Made by a program: the position numbers and the translations under genes. From Thermomonas carbonis (GTDB taxonomy: Bacteria; Pseudomonadota; Gammaproteobacteria; Xanthomonadales; Xanthomonadaceae), in the NCBI RefSeq assembly GCF_014396975.1, contig NZ_CP060719.1, positions 2,452,001 to 2,516,000 on the forward strand: a stretch of 64,000 bases of DNA, in the 5' to 3' direction. Each line of letters opens with the position of its first letter. Positions within the stretch are counted from its first letter, which is position 1. The notes beneath the pieces are model-generated. The model had not been told where the DNA came from. It ran no database searches and was given only the letters and a program-made list of their open reading frames with translations. This document shows, piece after piece, positions 10,054-19,106 of the stretch.

Positions 10054-10610
10054 GTCTGGACATAGCTTCCGCCCGCGCTACCCGCCCGTACTCGCGTCGG
10101 GAGTACGTCGGACGCATGCTGTGGGCCTTGGCGACACCCCCGTTCCGCTTCAGTCCGCGCGTGCTGTTTGGATGGCGTCGATTCCTGCTTCGTTGTTTCG
10201 GAGCGCAGGTGGGACATGCCGTGCACATCGACCCCACTGCCCGCATCGAGATCCCGTGGAATCTCGACATCGGCCCTGGCGCGGCGATCGGCGCGCATGC
10301 CTGGATCTACAGCCTGGGACCCATCCAGATCGGTGCGCGCGCCACCGTTTCGCATCGCGCCCATCTGTGTGCGGGCACCCACGATTACACCGATCCGGCA
10401 CTGCCCCTGCGGCGAATCGGTTTGACGATTGGCGCGGATGCCTGGGTATGCAGCGATGCCTTCGTCGGCCCTGGCGTCACCGTGGGCGAGGGAGCAGTGG
10501 TGGGCGCAGGTGCGGTGGCCACGCGCGATGTCGATCCGTGGACCGTGGTCGCCGGCAACCCGGCGCGTTTCGTGAAGCACCGTGAATTGAAGCAGGAGCA
10601 GCCGCGATGA
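10050..10610 (+). CDS. WcaF-like hexapeptide-repeat acetyltransferase
   Basis: A 186-residue left-handed beta-helix acyltransferase. The hexapeptide turns run through roughly residues 60-175, with CAGTHDYTDP holding the catalytic His, and it ends AVATRDVDPWTVVAGNPARF, the usual end of WcaF/CysE-type acetyltransferases. It would O-acetylate a sugar of the polysaccharide using acetyl-CoA in the cytoplasm. The start is a GTG at 10050, overlapping the previous stop (GTGA). This is preferred because the upstream continuation of the frame overlaps the glycosyltransferase deeply and has no acetyltransferase character. Overlaps the next gene by 4 nt. Confidence 0.85.
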   Translation: MSLDIASARATRPYSRREYVGRMLWALATPPFRFSPRVLFGWRRFLLRCFGAQVGHAVHIDPTARIEIPWNLDIGPGAAIGAHAWIYSLGPIQIGARATVSHRAHLCAGTHDYTDPALPLRRIGLTIGADAWVCSDAFVGPGVTVGEGAVVGAGAVATRDVDPWTVVAGNPARFVKHRELKQEQPR

Positions 10611-11470
10611 TTTCGGTCGTGGTTCTCACATTGAACGAGGCAGCTAATCTGCCGCGATGTCTGGCAAGCATTGCCTGGAGTGACGATGTGGTGGTGCTCG
10701 ACTCGGGCAGCACCGACGCCACAGTCGAGATTGCGCAGGCGCGCGGTGCGCGGGTCATCACGCGGCCATTCGATTCGTTCGCGGGCCAGCGCAACCATGC
10801 GATGGAGCATGCGCAGTTCAAGCATTCCTGGGTGCTCCACCTGGATGCCGACGAAGTCGTGACCGAGGTGCTGCGAGAGGAACTGCTGGCGATCGCGTGC
10901 GCGGCATCGACACGGTTCCCGGTCTTTCGCGTGCCCTCAAGGATCATCTTCATGGAGCAGTGGCTGAAACATGCGGGCATGTACCCCGCATACCAGGTGC
11001 GTTTCGGACGAGCCGATGCATTGCGATTCATCGACCATGGGCACGGGCAGCGCGAAGTGCAGCCTCCGGAGCAGGTTGGCACGCTGGTGCACCCGCTGGA
11101 TCACTACAATTTCTCGAAAGGCATCAACGACTGGTTCGCTCGCCACCTGCGTTACGCGGAGCACGAGGCCCGACAGATGCTGGCAGAGCGTGCGCAGCCG
11201 TTGCGGATTGGCGACATGCTCAGCATGGACGCCACAATCCGCCGTCGTGGATTGAAGCGCATCGCTGCGCGACTGCCGATGCGCGCGACCTTGCGATTTC
11301 TGTACAGCTACGTGCTGCGACGCGGCTTCCTGGACGGGATTGCCGGCCTGCAATACGCGCGCATGCTGGCCATCTACCAGCAATTCATCGATTTCAACAT
11401 CCAGCAATCAACTGCCAGCCGCGATCATGCCGGCACCGATGCATCGACACGGGAGACACGCAACACATGA
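10607..11470 (+). CDS. Family 2 glycosyltransferase (WaaE/KdtX-like)
   Basis: A 287-residue GT2 enzyme of the group that includes lipopolysaccharide core glucosyltransferase WaaE. It opens [20 protein letters not shown], has the substrate-binding [12 protein letters not shown] and the DXD-type motif [11 protein letters not shown] (about residue 80). The C-terminal half is basic and has a hydrophobic stretch near [12 protein letters not shown] that may touch the membrane. It overlaps the acetyltransferase and the gmd gene by 4 nt each. Predicted to add a hexose to a lipid-linked acceptor. Confidence 0.85.
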   Translation: MISVVVLTLNEAANLPRCLASIAWSDDVVVLDSGSTDATVEIAQARGARVITRPFDSFAGQRNHAMEHAQFKHSWVLHLDADEVVTEVLREELLAIACAASTRFPVFRVPSRIIFMEQWLKHAGMYPAYQVRFGRADALRFIDHGHGQREVQPPEQVGTLVHPLDHYNFSKGINDWFARHLRYAEHEARQMLAERAQPLRIGDMLSMDATIRRRGLKRIAARLPMRATLRFLYSYVLRRGFLDGIAGLQYARMLAIYQQFIDFNIQQSTASRDHAGTDASTRETRNT

Positions 11471-12582
11471 CCACCAAGCGCGCACTGATCACCGGCATCA
11501 CCGGCCAGGATGGTGCCTACCTCGCCGAGCTGCTGCTGGCGAAGGGATACGAGGTCCACGGCATCAAGCGCCGCGCGTCGTCGTTCAATACCGACCGCAT
11601 CGACCATCTCTACCAGGATCCGCACGAGACGGATCGGCGGTTGTTCCTGCATTACGGCGACCTCACCGATGCGACCAACCTGATCCGGATCCTGCAGCAG
11701 GTGCAGCCGGACGAGGTGTACAACCTGGGCGCGCAGAGCCACGTGCAGGTGTCGTTCGAGACCCCGGAATACACCGCCAATTCCGACGCGATGGGCACGC
11801 TCCGGTTGCTGGAGGCGATCCGCATCCTCGGGCTGGAGAAGAAGACGCGCTTCTACCAGGCATCCACGTCGGAGTTGTACGGCAAGGTGCAGGAGACGCC
11901 GCAAAAGGAGACCACGCCGTTCTACCCGCGCTCCCCGTACGGCGTGGCCAAGCTCTACGCGTACTGGATCGTGGTGAACTACCGCGAGTCGTACGGCATG
12001 TTTGCCTGCAACGGCATCCTGTTCAACCACGAATCGCCGATCCGCGGCGAGACCTTCGTGACCCGCAAGATCACCCGCGCACTGGCGCGGATTTCGCTGG
12101 GCCTGCAGGACTGCCTGTACTTGGGCAACCTCAATGCGCGGCGCGACTGGGGGCATGCGCGGGACTATGTCGAGGCGCAGTGGCTGATGCTGCAGCAGGA
12201 AGAGGCCGAGGACTTCGTGATCGCGACCGGCGAGCAGCATTCGGTGCGCGATTTTGTGACGCTGGCAGCGCGGGGACTGGGAATTGAAATGGAGTGGCGT
12301 GGGGCAGGCAACGAGGAGGAGGGCTTCATTGCGAGCGTGCCGGAAGGATCGCCACTGTCGCCGGGCCAACGCATCGTGGCAGTGGACAGCCGCTATTTCC
12401 GCCCCGCGGAAGTGGAAACGCTGCTGGGCGACCCGACCAAGGCGAAGACCCGGCTCGGCTGGACCCCCAAGACGTCGTTCGCCGAACTTGTGCGGGAAAT
12501 GGTCGCCGAGGACCTGAGCCTCGCGCAGCGCGATTCGCTGGTCAGCGATGCCGGCTTCCGCACCTATCGCTATAGCGAGTAA
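11467..12582 (+). CDS. gmd: GDP-mannose 4,6-dehydratase
   Basis: A 371-residue NADP-dependent SDR that converts GDP-D-mannose to GDP-4-keto-6-deoxy-D-mannose, the first step to GDP-fucose, GDP-rhamnose and related sugars. Evidence: [17 protein letters not shown] cofactor loop at the N-terminus, [16 protein letters not shown] (typical of Gmd), the catalytic STSELYG and YGVAK, and full family length. The ATG overlaps the preceding stop (ATGA). GDP-fucose synthase follows immediately and ManC is encoded at 25.4 kb, so the window holds a whole route from mannose-6-phosphate/mannose-1-phosphate to GDP-L-fucose. Confidence 0.95.
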   Translation: MTTKRALITGITGQDGAYLAELLLAKGYEVHGIKRRASSFNTDRIDHLYQDPHETDRRLFLHYGDLTDATNLIRILQQVQPDEVYNLGAQSHVQVSFETPEYTANSDAMGTLRLLEAIRILGLEKKTRFYQASTSELYGKVQETPQKETTPFYPRSPYGVAKLYAYWIVVNYRESYGMFACNGILFNHESPIRGETFVTRKITRALARISLGLQDCLYLGNLNARRDWGHARDYVEAQWLMLQQEEAEDFVIATGEQHSVRDFVTLAARGLGIEMEWRGAGNEEEGFIASVPEGSPLSPGQRIVAVDSRYFRPAEVETLLGDPTKAKTRLGWTPKTSFAELVREMVAEDLSLAQRDSLVSDAGFRTYRYSE

Positions 12583-12586
12583 CGCC

Positions 12587-13531
12587 ATGGAATCCGCATC
12601 CAGAATCTACATCGCAGGTCATCGCGGCCTGGTGGGCTCCGCCATCGTGCGGCGTCTGGCCGCCGATGGCGAAAACAACCTGCTGCTGCCTTCGCGCGAG
12701 TCGCTCGATCTGACCTCGCAGGCGCAGGTCGAGCGCTTCTTCGAGACGGAGCGGCCGGATCAGGTTTACCTGGCCGCCGCCAAGGTCGGCGGCATCCACG
12801 CCAACGACACGTATCCCGCGGAATTCATCCGCGACAACCTGGTCATCCAGACCAACGTGATCCACGCGGCCTGGAAGCACGGCGTGCGCAAGCTCTGTTT
12901 CCTGGGCTCGTCCTGCATCTATCCGAAGCTGGCTCCGCAGCCGATGACCGAGGATGCCTTGCTCACCGGTCCGCTGGAACCGACCAACGAGTGGTACGCG
13001 ATCGCCAAGATCGCCGGCATCAAGCTGTGTCAGGCCTATCGGCGCCAATACGGGTTCGATGCCATTTCGTTGATGCCGACGAACCTGTACGGTCCCGGCG
13101 ACAATTTCGACCTGCAGAATTCGCACGTCCTGCCGGCGTTGGTGCGGCGCTTCGACGAGGCCAAGCAGCGTGGAGATGCCACTGTGACCATCTGGGGCAC
13201 CGGGACGCCAAGGCGCGAGTTCCTGCACGTGGACGACCTGGCGGACGCCGCGGTGTTCCTGATGCGCAATTACAGCGACGAAGGCATCGTGAACGTGGGC
13301 GTCGGCGAGGATCTGTCGATCATCGACCTGGCCCGACTGGTGGCACGGGTGGTGGGATACACGGGCGAGATCGCGACCGATGCCAGCAAGCCCGACGGGA
13401 CGCCGCGCAAGTTGCTGGACGTCTCGCGGATCCATGCCATGGGCTGGAACGCCCGGGTCGGGCTGGAGGAGGGCGTGCGTTCGACCTACGACTGGTACCT
13501 GGCGCACGCGGCAGACAGGCGCGCGGGTTGA
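12587..13531 (+). CDS. fcl: GDP-L-fucose synthase
   Basis: A 314-residue SDR that epimerises and reduces GDP-4-keto-6-deoxymannose to GDP-L-fucose. Seen: [18 protein letters not shown] at the N-terminus, [15 protein letters not shown], and the catalytic [10 protein letters not shown], all characteristic of WcaG/Fcl. The ATG at 12587 lies 4 nt after the gmd stop; the frame is open further upstream, but that part overlaps gmd. Known biology of the pair makes the assignment firm. Confidence 0.95.
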   Translation: MESASRIYIAGHRGLVGSAIVRRLAADGENNLLLPSRESLDLTSQAQVERFFETERPDQVYLAAAKVGGIHANDTYPAEFIRDNLVIQTNVIHAAWKHGVRKLCFLGSSCIYPKLAPQPMTEDALLTGPLEPTNEWYAIAKIAGIKLCQAYRRQYGFDAISLMPTNLYGPGDNFDLQNSHVLPALVRRFDEAKQRGDATVTIWGTGTPRREFLHVDDLADAAVFLMRNYSDEGIVNVGVGEDLSIIDLARLVARVVGYTGEIATDASKPDGTPRKLLDVSRIHAMGWNARVGLEEGVRSTYDWYLAHAADRRAG

Positions 13532-14784
13532 CCGCATCGGGGCGACCAATCGACGCGGACAGGTCATTGCGCATCTTCTTCTTCAATCGTTACCTTCCCC
13601 CCGACCATTCCGCCACCAGCCAGTTGCTCGGCGACCTGGCCCGGCACCTGGCCGAAGGTGGATCGCAGGTCGTGCTGGTCGGTTCCCGGCAGCGCTACGA
13701 CGATGCCACGGCCATGTTGCCGAGGAACGAGCGCATCGACGGATTCGACGTGGTGCGGGTGGGCGGTACCCGCTTCGGCCGCGATTCACTGGCCGGCCGC
13801 GCGCTGGACTACGCCAGCTATTTCCTGGGGGCCGCTCGCGTGCTGTGGTTCCAGGTCGGGCGTGGCGATACCGTCGTGCTGATGACGGATCCGCCCATGC
13901 TCGGGGCGCTGCTCGGGCCGCTGGCACGCTGGCGCGGCGCCCGCTGCGTGAACTGGCTGCAGGACCTGTTCCCGGAAGTGGCGCAAGCCCTGCTGGGTCG
14001 TAGCGTTCGGTTGCTTGGGGCGCCTCTGCGATGGCTGCGCGACCAGGGCGTGCGAACTGCCGCCTGCAACGTGGTGATCTGCGAAGGCATGGCGGGCAGG
14101 TTGGTCGCGCGCGGCGTGGACCGCAAGCGTCTTGCGATCATCGAGAACTGGACCGACGACAATGCGATCCAGCCGATGCCAGCGCAGGACAATCCGCTGC
14201 GGCGGCAGTGGGGCCTGCAGGAGAAATTCGTGGTGGGCCATTCGGGCAACCTCGGTCGCGCGCACGATTGGCGGACGATGCTCGATGCCGCGACCGCACT
14301 GCGCGGGCGCGCCGACATCCACTTCGTCATGATCGGCGGTGGCAACGGGCTTGAGGCGTTCGCCGCCGAGGCTGCACAGCGCGGCTTGGAGAACGTCAGC
14401 CTGCACCCGTATCAATCACGCGATGCACTGGTGCACAGCCTTTCGGTGCCGGACCTCCACTGGTTGAGCCTGCACCCGGCGCTGGAAGGCTGCATCCTGC
14501 CCAGCAAGTTGTACGGCATCCGCGCTGCAGGCAGGGCGGCGTTGTTCATCGGGGCCACCGACGGCGAGGTCGCGACGCGCTTGCGCGACACCGCAACCGG
14601 CTTTGCGGTGGCTCCGGGCGATGCGTCCGGCGCCCGTGCCGGCATCGAGCGCCTCGCCGACGACCGCGCGCAGGCGCATGCGATGGGCGCGCGCGCGCGC
14701 GCGGACCTGAAACCGCGCACGGCTGCGCTGGCGCTCTGGCGTGGGCTGCTGGATTCCCCCTGGCCGCGGCAACCCCTACCATGA
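13528..14784 (+). CDS. Family 4 glycosyltransferase (WcaI/WbuB-like)
   Basis: A GT-B glycosyltransferase of about 418 residues. It contains [20 protein letters not shown] near the N-terminus, [12 protein letters not shown] in the middle and [15 protein letters not shown] at the start of the donor domain, matching the WcaI/WbuB group that often transfers fucose or GlcNAc derivatives. There is no good ATG: a TTG at 13528 overlaps the fcl stop by 4 nt and is my choice, with TTG 13567 as the alternative. Its place directly after the GDP-fucose genes makes fucosyl transfer a reasonable but unproven guess. Confidence 0.8.
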   Translation: MTASGRPIDADRSLRIFFFNRYLPPDHSATSQLLGDLARHLAEGGSQVVLVGSRQRYDDATAMLPRNERIDGFDVVRVGGTRFGRDSLAGRALDYASYFLGAARVLWFQVGRGDTVVLMTDPPMLGALLGPLARWRGARCVNWLQDLFPEVAQALLGRSVRLLGAPLRWLRDQGVRTAACNVVICEGMAGRLVARGVDRKRLAIIENWTDDNAIQPMPAQDNPLRRQWGLQEKFVVGHSGNLGRAHDWRTMLDAATALRGRADIHFVMIGGGNGLEAFAAEAAQRGLENVSLHPYQSRDALVHSLSVPDLHWLSLHPALEGCILPSKLYGIRAAGRAALFIGATDGEVATRLRDTATGFAVAPGDASGARAGIERLADDRAQAHAMGARARADLKPRTAALALWRGLLDSPWPRQPLP

Positions 14785-14788
14785 CGTC

Positions 14789-15799
14789 ATGACCATTCTC
14801 GTAACCGGAACCGCCGGCTTCATCGGCTCGCATGTGGTCCAGCGCCTGCTCGACCGCGGCGATCGCGTGGTCGGTCTCGACAGCCTCAACGACTATTACG
14901 ATGTCGCGCTGAAGCAGGCGCGGCTGGCGCGCTTCATCGACCACCCGCGCTACACGCATGTGCACGCGGACTTGGCGGATCGTGGCGCGATCGAAGATGT
15001 GTTCACCCGCCATTCGCCGCGGCGCGTCGTCAACCTGGCGGCACAGGCCGGGGTCCGCTATGCGGCGGAGAATCCGCACATCTACGTGGCGAGCAACGTG
15101 ACCGGCTTCCTGCACGTGCTCGAGGGGTGCAGGCAGCACGGCGTCGAACACCTCGTGTACGCCTCCACCAGTTCGGTGTACGGGGCCAACACGGCGATGC
15201 CGTTCACCGAGCATGAAGCCGCCGAGCATCCGCTCACCCTGTATGCGGCGACCAAGAAGGCCAACGAGCAGATGGCGCATGCCTATGCGCATCTGTATGG
15301 CATCCCGTGCACCGGGCTGCGGTTCTTCACCGTCTATGGTCCGTGGGGGCGCCCCGACATGGCGCTGTTCCTGTTCACCCGCGCGATCTTGGCCGACGAG
15401 CCGATCCGGGTCTTCAACCACGGACGCCACAAGCGCAGCTTCACGTATGTGGACGACATCGTCGAGGGCGTGATCCGCACCCTTGACCGCATTCCGGGAA
15501 AGGATCCGGCTTGGCGCGGCGAGGCGCCAGATCCTGCGAGCAGCGGCGTTGCGCCCTACCGTCTGTACAACATCGGCAACGAGCAGCCGGTGGAACTGTT
15601 GCGCTACATCGAAGTGCTGGAGCAATGCTTGGGCCGCAAGGCCAGGATGGAGATGCTGCCCCTGCAGCCGGGCGATGTGCCCGATACCGAAGCGGACATA
15701 TCCGACCTCATCGCTGATGTCGGGTACAGCCCGATGGTGCCGGTGGAGGAGGGCGTGGCCAGGTTCGTCGCGTGGTATCGCGATTATTACCAGCCCTGA
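14789..15799 (+). CDS. UDP-glucuronate 4-epimerase-like NAD epimerase
   Basis: A 336-residue extended SDR. It begins MTILVTGTAGFIGSHVVQRL, has GLDSLNDYYDVALKQARL (a hallmark of UDP-glucuronate/UDP-glucuronic acid epimerases such as Cap1J), YASTSSVYGAN, the catalytic YAATKKANE, and FTVYGPWGRPDMALF. It is predicted to interconvert UDP-glucuronate and UDP-galacturonate for the polysaccharide. It starts 4 nt after the previous stop. A 7-bp hairpin overlaps its stop codon, and about 110 nt then separate it from the RiPP genes, so the polysaccharide operon may end here. Confidence 0.88.
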   Translation: MTILVTGTAGFIGSHVVQRLLDRGDRVVGLDSLNDYYDVALKQARLARFIDHPRYTHVHADLADRGAIEDVFTRHSPRRVVNLAAQAGVRYAAENPHIYVASNVTGFLHVLEGCRQHGVEHLVYASTSSVYGANTAMPFTEHEAAEHPLTLYAATKKANEQMAHAYAHLYGIPCTGLRFFTVYGPWGRPDMALFLFTRAILADEPIRVFNHGRHKRSFTYVDDIVEGVIRTLDRIPGKDPAWRGEAPDPASSGVAPYRLYNIGNEQPVELLRYIEVLEQCLGRKARMEMLPLQPGDVPDTEADISDLIADVGYSPMVPVEEGVARFVAWYRDYYQP

Positions 15800-15814
15800 A
15801 CGGCAGTCCGTTCA
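15797..15814 (+). terminator. Possible weak hairpin at operon end
   Basis: A perfect 7-bp stem (15797-15803 with 15808-15814) with a 4-nt loop, starting on the stop codon of the epimerase. No T-run follows, so an intrinsic terminator is doubtful. It may slow polymerase or protect the 3' end. Confidence 0.3.
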
Positions 15815-15912
15815 AGCTGGCGTCCTTGCTCATCTGCGGAGTGAATACATGATTCCGGTGATCTTCCCCGATGGCTGCGGCACGCTTGCTTGGCCGATGT
15901 CAGGAGAAGCGA

Positions 15913-17046
15913 ATGCCAGGCGGTTCGCTTGCCTCGAGGATGCTTACGGCCGCGTCTGAGCAATCCGCCCGCGCCTGGCTGGCGGCTGCGTTGCGTGATG
16001 GCTGCCTGCCGGCGGACGCTGGTCTGCAGGATGTCGGCCAGTTGCTTGACGCCGCAGCCAATGAAGGCGTCGTGGCACTGCTGGAATCTCGCTTGCGCGG
16101 TGGGCCCGATTGGGGTGCGTTGCCCGCTGCGTTGCGCGAGGGGCTCGCCGATGGCGCGCGCGCAGCGGCTGCGCAGTGGTTGTTGCGCGAGCGCGAATTG
16201 CGCCGGATCGCCGAGGTATTCGCGCACGCGAACATCCGCGTGCTCGTGTTGAAAGGTAGCGCGCTCGCACTCTGGCTGTATCCGCAGCCATACCTGCGGA
16301 TGGGCGGCGATATCGACCTGCTGTTCGAATCGCGCGGTGAGGCAGAACGTGCTGCGCAGGCACTCAAGGCCTTGGGCTATGCGCTTGCCTTCGCGCCGGC
16401 TGAAACCCACTTCGAGATGACCAGTCGTCTGGTGGTCGATGGCGTCATGCGTTCGGAACTCGATCTGCATTACCGCCTGCTGAACTCAGCCGCGTATGCG
16501 GACATCTTCGGTTTCGATGAACTGTGGCAGGAAGCAAGCACGCAACAGGCGACGGGCGAGTGGCTGCGGACGCTTGCTCCTTTGCATGCCTGGATTCATG
16601 CCTGCCTGAACCGGGCGCTCGACCTGCAAAACCGCATTCCGGATCGGCTCAAACTGCTCTACGACATTCGCCTGTTCGCCGCACGCAGCGGAAGGCCGCA
16701 ATGGGAAACCCTGTGCGATCTGGCGCAAGCCAAGCACATCGCCGGCCCTTGCCTGCACTCACTGGAAGATGCGATGCAGTGGTTGGATGCGGACGTGCCG
16801 ACGGATGTGCTCGCACGCATGCGTGGCCTGGCCGAGGTAGAGGCGATCGATTACCGTCGCCTGGGCGATTGGCGGTACATGCAGTGGCAGAATTTGAAGT
16901 CGTTGCCTACGTTGTCCGCGCGCATGCAATGGGTGCGTGAGCGCCTGCTGCCGGGCACCCACCAGTTGCGCGAGCTGCATGGCGAAGGCGGGTGGTGGAC
17001 ATTGATGATGCGACGTATCGGTCGTGGTTTGGCGCGGCTGCGCTAG
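15913..17046 (+). CDS. Nucleotidyltransferase-family protein of the lasso-type locus
   Basis: A 377-residue protein of the large uncharacterised nucleotidyltransferase family (NTP_transf_5 type). The signature is visible near residues 110-145: VLVLKGSALALWLYPQPYLRMGGDIDLLF, with the paired Asp of the nucleotidyltransferase metal site in GGDIDLLF (I give the pieces as one stretch of the family motif: KGSAL, then R-M-G-G-D-I-D). An AGGAG at 15902-15906 sits 6 nt before the ATG at 15913 and decides the start. Genes of this family recur in lasso-peptide loci; a role in tailoring the peptide (for example nucleotidyl or sugar-phosphate transfer) is inference. It lies 109 nt upstream of the cyclase on the same strand. 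Confidence 0.7.
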   Translation: MPGGSLASRMLTAASEQSARAWLAAALRDGCLPADAGLQDVGQLLDAAANEGVVALLESRLRGGPDWGALPAALREGLADGARAAAAQWLLRERELRRIAEVFAHANIRVLVLKGSALALWLYPQPYLRMGGDIDLLFESRGEAERAAQALKALGYALAFAPAETHFEMTSRLVVDGVMRSELDLHYRLLNSAAYADIFGFDELWQEASTQQATGEWLRTLAPLHAWIHACLNRALDLQNRIPDRLKLLYDIRLFAARSGRPQWETLCDLAQAKHIAGPCLHSLEDAMQWLDADVPTDVLARMRGLAEVEAIDYRRLGDWRYMQWQNLKSLPTLSARMQWVRERLLPGTHQLRELHGEGGWWTLMMRRIGRGLARLR

Positions 17047-17155
17047 CTGTCGTTTGTTGAGGGCTTTAGTCGATGAAGCGAGTGAAATGAAACCAAGCGT
17101 GGAGCAAACGGCGATCGACAGGCACGTTCCTTCAGTATCAGGAGCCTGCTGAGAC

Positions 17156-19090
17156 ATGGCGGCAATTGCCGGCGTCTTGCGCCTGGATGGTGCGCCGGTC
17201 GCATTGCAGGATGTTGATGCCGTGATGGCGCGGATGGCGCACCGCTCTCCGGATGGCGTTGCCTGTTTCGAGGACGGGAGCTTCGCGCTGGCATATGGCG
17301 CGTTGCATACCACTCCCGAATCCCTGCATGAGCACCAGCCGATCGTCCTGGGTGATCGCTGGGTGCTTGCCGTGGATGGCCGCATCGACAACCGCGAGGC
17401 CTTGCTCAGGCAATTCGGCATCGACACCGTCGATGCCGGGCACGTCGCCGATGCCGACTTGTTCGCCAAGGCCTGGGTGCGCTGGGGTGGAGAGTTCTGG
17501 CGCCATGTGGTCGGTGATTTTGCGCTTGCGGTATGGGATCGGCACGAGCGCCGGTTGAGTGCGATGCGGGACCGGATTGGCCAACGGCCGCTGTACTACG
17601 CGCGTTCCGCGCAGGTGCTGGCGTTCGCATCGGAACCGGAGGCGCTGCTGGGCCTGCCCGGTGTTTCGCCGGTGTGCGACGAGGATGGGTTGGCCTATCT
17701 GCTCTCCAGTTGCTTCCTGTCCGAAGACCGGGGAGCGACGTTCTACCGTGATGTGCGTCGCGTGCTGCCAGGCGAAACCCTGCAGGCATCGACCTCAGGC
17801 CTGCGCCTGACACGCTATTGGTCGATACAGCCTGGTCCGCTCTTGCAGTTGCGTGATCCTCGTGAATATGTGGACGCATTTCGCGAGATATTCGGTGAGG
17901 CCGTGCGTTGCCGCCTGCGCACCCTGCATCGCCCGGCATTGATGCTCAGTGGCGGGATCGACTCGGCCAGCGTACTCGCGGCGGCACGCCTGCAGCACGG
18001 ACAAAGCGGGACGCATGGCTTGTTGCCTATCTCACTGGTCGCCGGCGCGGCACAGGAATGCGAAGAGACCGCAAACATTCTGCACCTGCACGGGCAGGGC
18101 GATGGTATCCGCCTGCCGGTCGAGAGTCTTCCGGGCAGTCCCTTGTTCGATGAACTCAGTTCGGTGGTATGGGAACAGGCCCATCCCATCGACAATTCCA
18201 TCCTGTATGCACGCCTGCTCTGTCTGGTTGCTCGCCAGGCAGGCAGTAACGTGGTGCTTGATGGCGCGGATGGCGACGTTGTGATGCATGGGGAGAATCA
18301 CCATGCGGCGGATCTGCTTTTGGCTGGACATCCGCTGCGCGGGCTGCGGGAAGCGCGATTGGCCAGCCATGTGAACACTTATCTGCGTGGCCTATCGCCA
18401 GCACGCATCCTCGCGCGGGGCGTTGCGGCGCGTCTGCAACCCAGGTGGTTGGCGGCGTGGCGCCATCGCATCCTGGATAGACGGCGTGGCGAGGATGCAT
18501 TGGGCCCGTGGATGGCCCCGGATTTCACCCGGCGCCTGCGCCTGCGCGAACGGATCCTTGAGATGGCCGCGGAGGATCGCCGGCGGCGAACACATTGCAG
18601 TCCCGCCGAGAATCTGGCCTGGACCTACTGGAATCCCGGATTCACTCGCTCACTGGAAGGCACTGATCGCACCGCGGCCGGTTTGGGCTGCGAGGCACGC
18701 CACCCCTGGTGTGACCAGCGTGTGGTCGAGTTTTTCCTTGGCCTGCCAGAGGACTACAAGTCACGCGACGGCTGGACCAAATGGATCGCCCGCAGCGCTT
18801 ACGCTGATGGCCTGGGGGACCGCGTCGCCTGGCACTCGGGCAAGGTGCATTTGGGCTCCCGTCTGAGTCGGCAACTTCTGGATGCGTCACCGCAGCTCGT
18901 ATCGACCCTGCTTGGCGCTGCGAAGGAACGCTTTGGTGGATTGGTTGATCCTGATGCGTTGTCGGATCTGCACGCTTCCTGGCTTGCCGCCCGCGACGGC
19001 GGGGAAGCCTTCGATCAAGACAGCGTGATGCAGCTGGCAACGCTGGCGGCGTGGATGGCGCGCTATGGGTTGCATACGGTCGACGCATGA
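17156..19090 (+). CDS. Asparagine synthase-like lasso cyclase (protein C)
   Basis: A 644-residue asparagine-synthase-family protein. The N-terminal Ntn-type glutaminase domain (about residues 1-190) begins MAAIAGVLRLDG: the nucleophile Cys that normally follows Met is Ala, so it should not hydrolyse glutamine. The C-terminal ATP-pyrophosphatase domain has the intact PP-loop LMLSGGIDSASVL near residue 264. This is the expected pattern for lasso-peptide macrolactam synthetases, which adenylate the ring Glu/Asp and join it to the core N-terminus. Identity as a cyclase rests mainly on the adjacent B1, B2 and precursor genes. It converges on the methyltransferase gene with 16 nt between stops. Confidence 0.8.
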   Translation: MAAIAGVLRLDGAPVALQDVDAVMARMAHRSPDGVACFEDGSFALAYGALHTTPESLHEHQPIVLGDRWVLAVDGRIDNREALLRQFGIDTVDAGHVADADLFAKAWVRWGGEFWRHVVGDFALAVWDRHERRLSAMRDRIGQRPLYYARSAQVLAFASEPEALLGLPGVSPVCDEDGLAYLLSSCFLSEDRGATFYRDVRRVLPGETLQASTSGLRLTRYWSIQPGPLLQLRDPREYVDAFREIFGEAVRCRLRTLHRPALMLSGGIDSASVLAAARLQHGQSGTHGLLPISLVAGAAQECEETANILHLHGQGDGIRLPVESLPGSPLFDELSSVVWEQAHPIDNSILYARLLCLVARQAGSNVVLDGADGDVVMHGENHHAADLLLAGHPLRGLREARLASHVNTYLRGLSPARILARGVAARLQPRWLAAWRHRILDRRRGEDALGPWMAPDFTRRLRLRERILEMAAEDRRRRTHCSPAENLAWTYWNPGFTRSLEGTDRTAAGLGCEARHPWCDQRVVEFFLGLPEDYKSRDGWTKWIARSAYADGLGDRVAWHSGKVHLGSRLSRQLLDASPQLVSTLLGAAKERFGGLVDPDALSDLHASWLAARDGGEAFDQDSVMQLATLAAWMARYGLHTVDA

Positions 19091-19106
19091 TCAGCAGCGG
19101 CGAGAT

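Noticed and set aside
11425..12588. A 387-codon minus-strand frame opposite gmd
   Set aside because: gmd is certain on the plus strand; the antisense product shows no domain.
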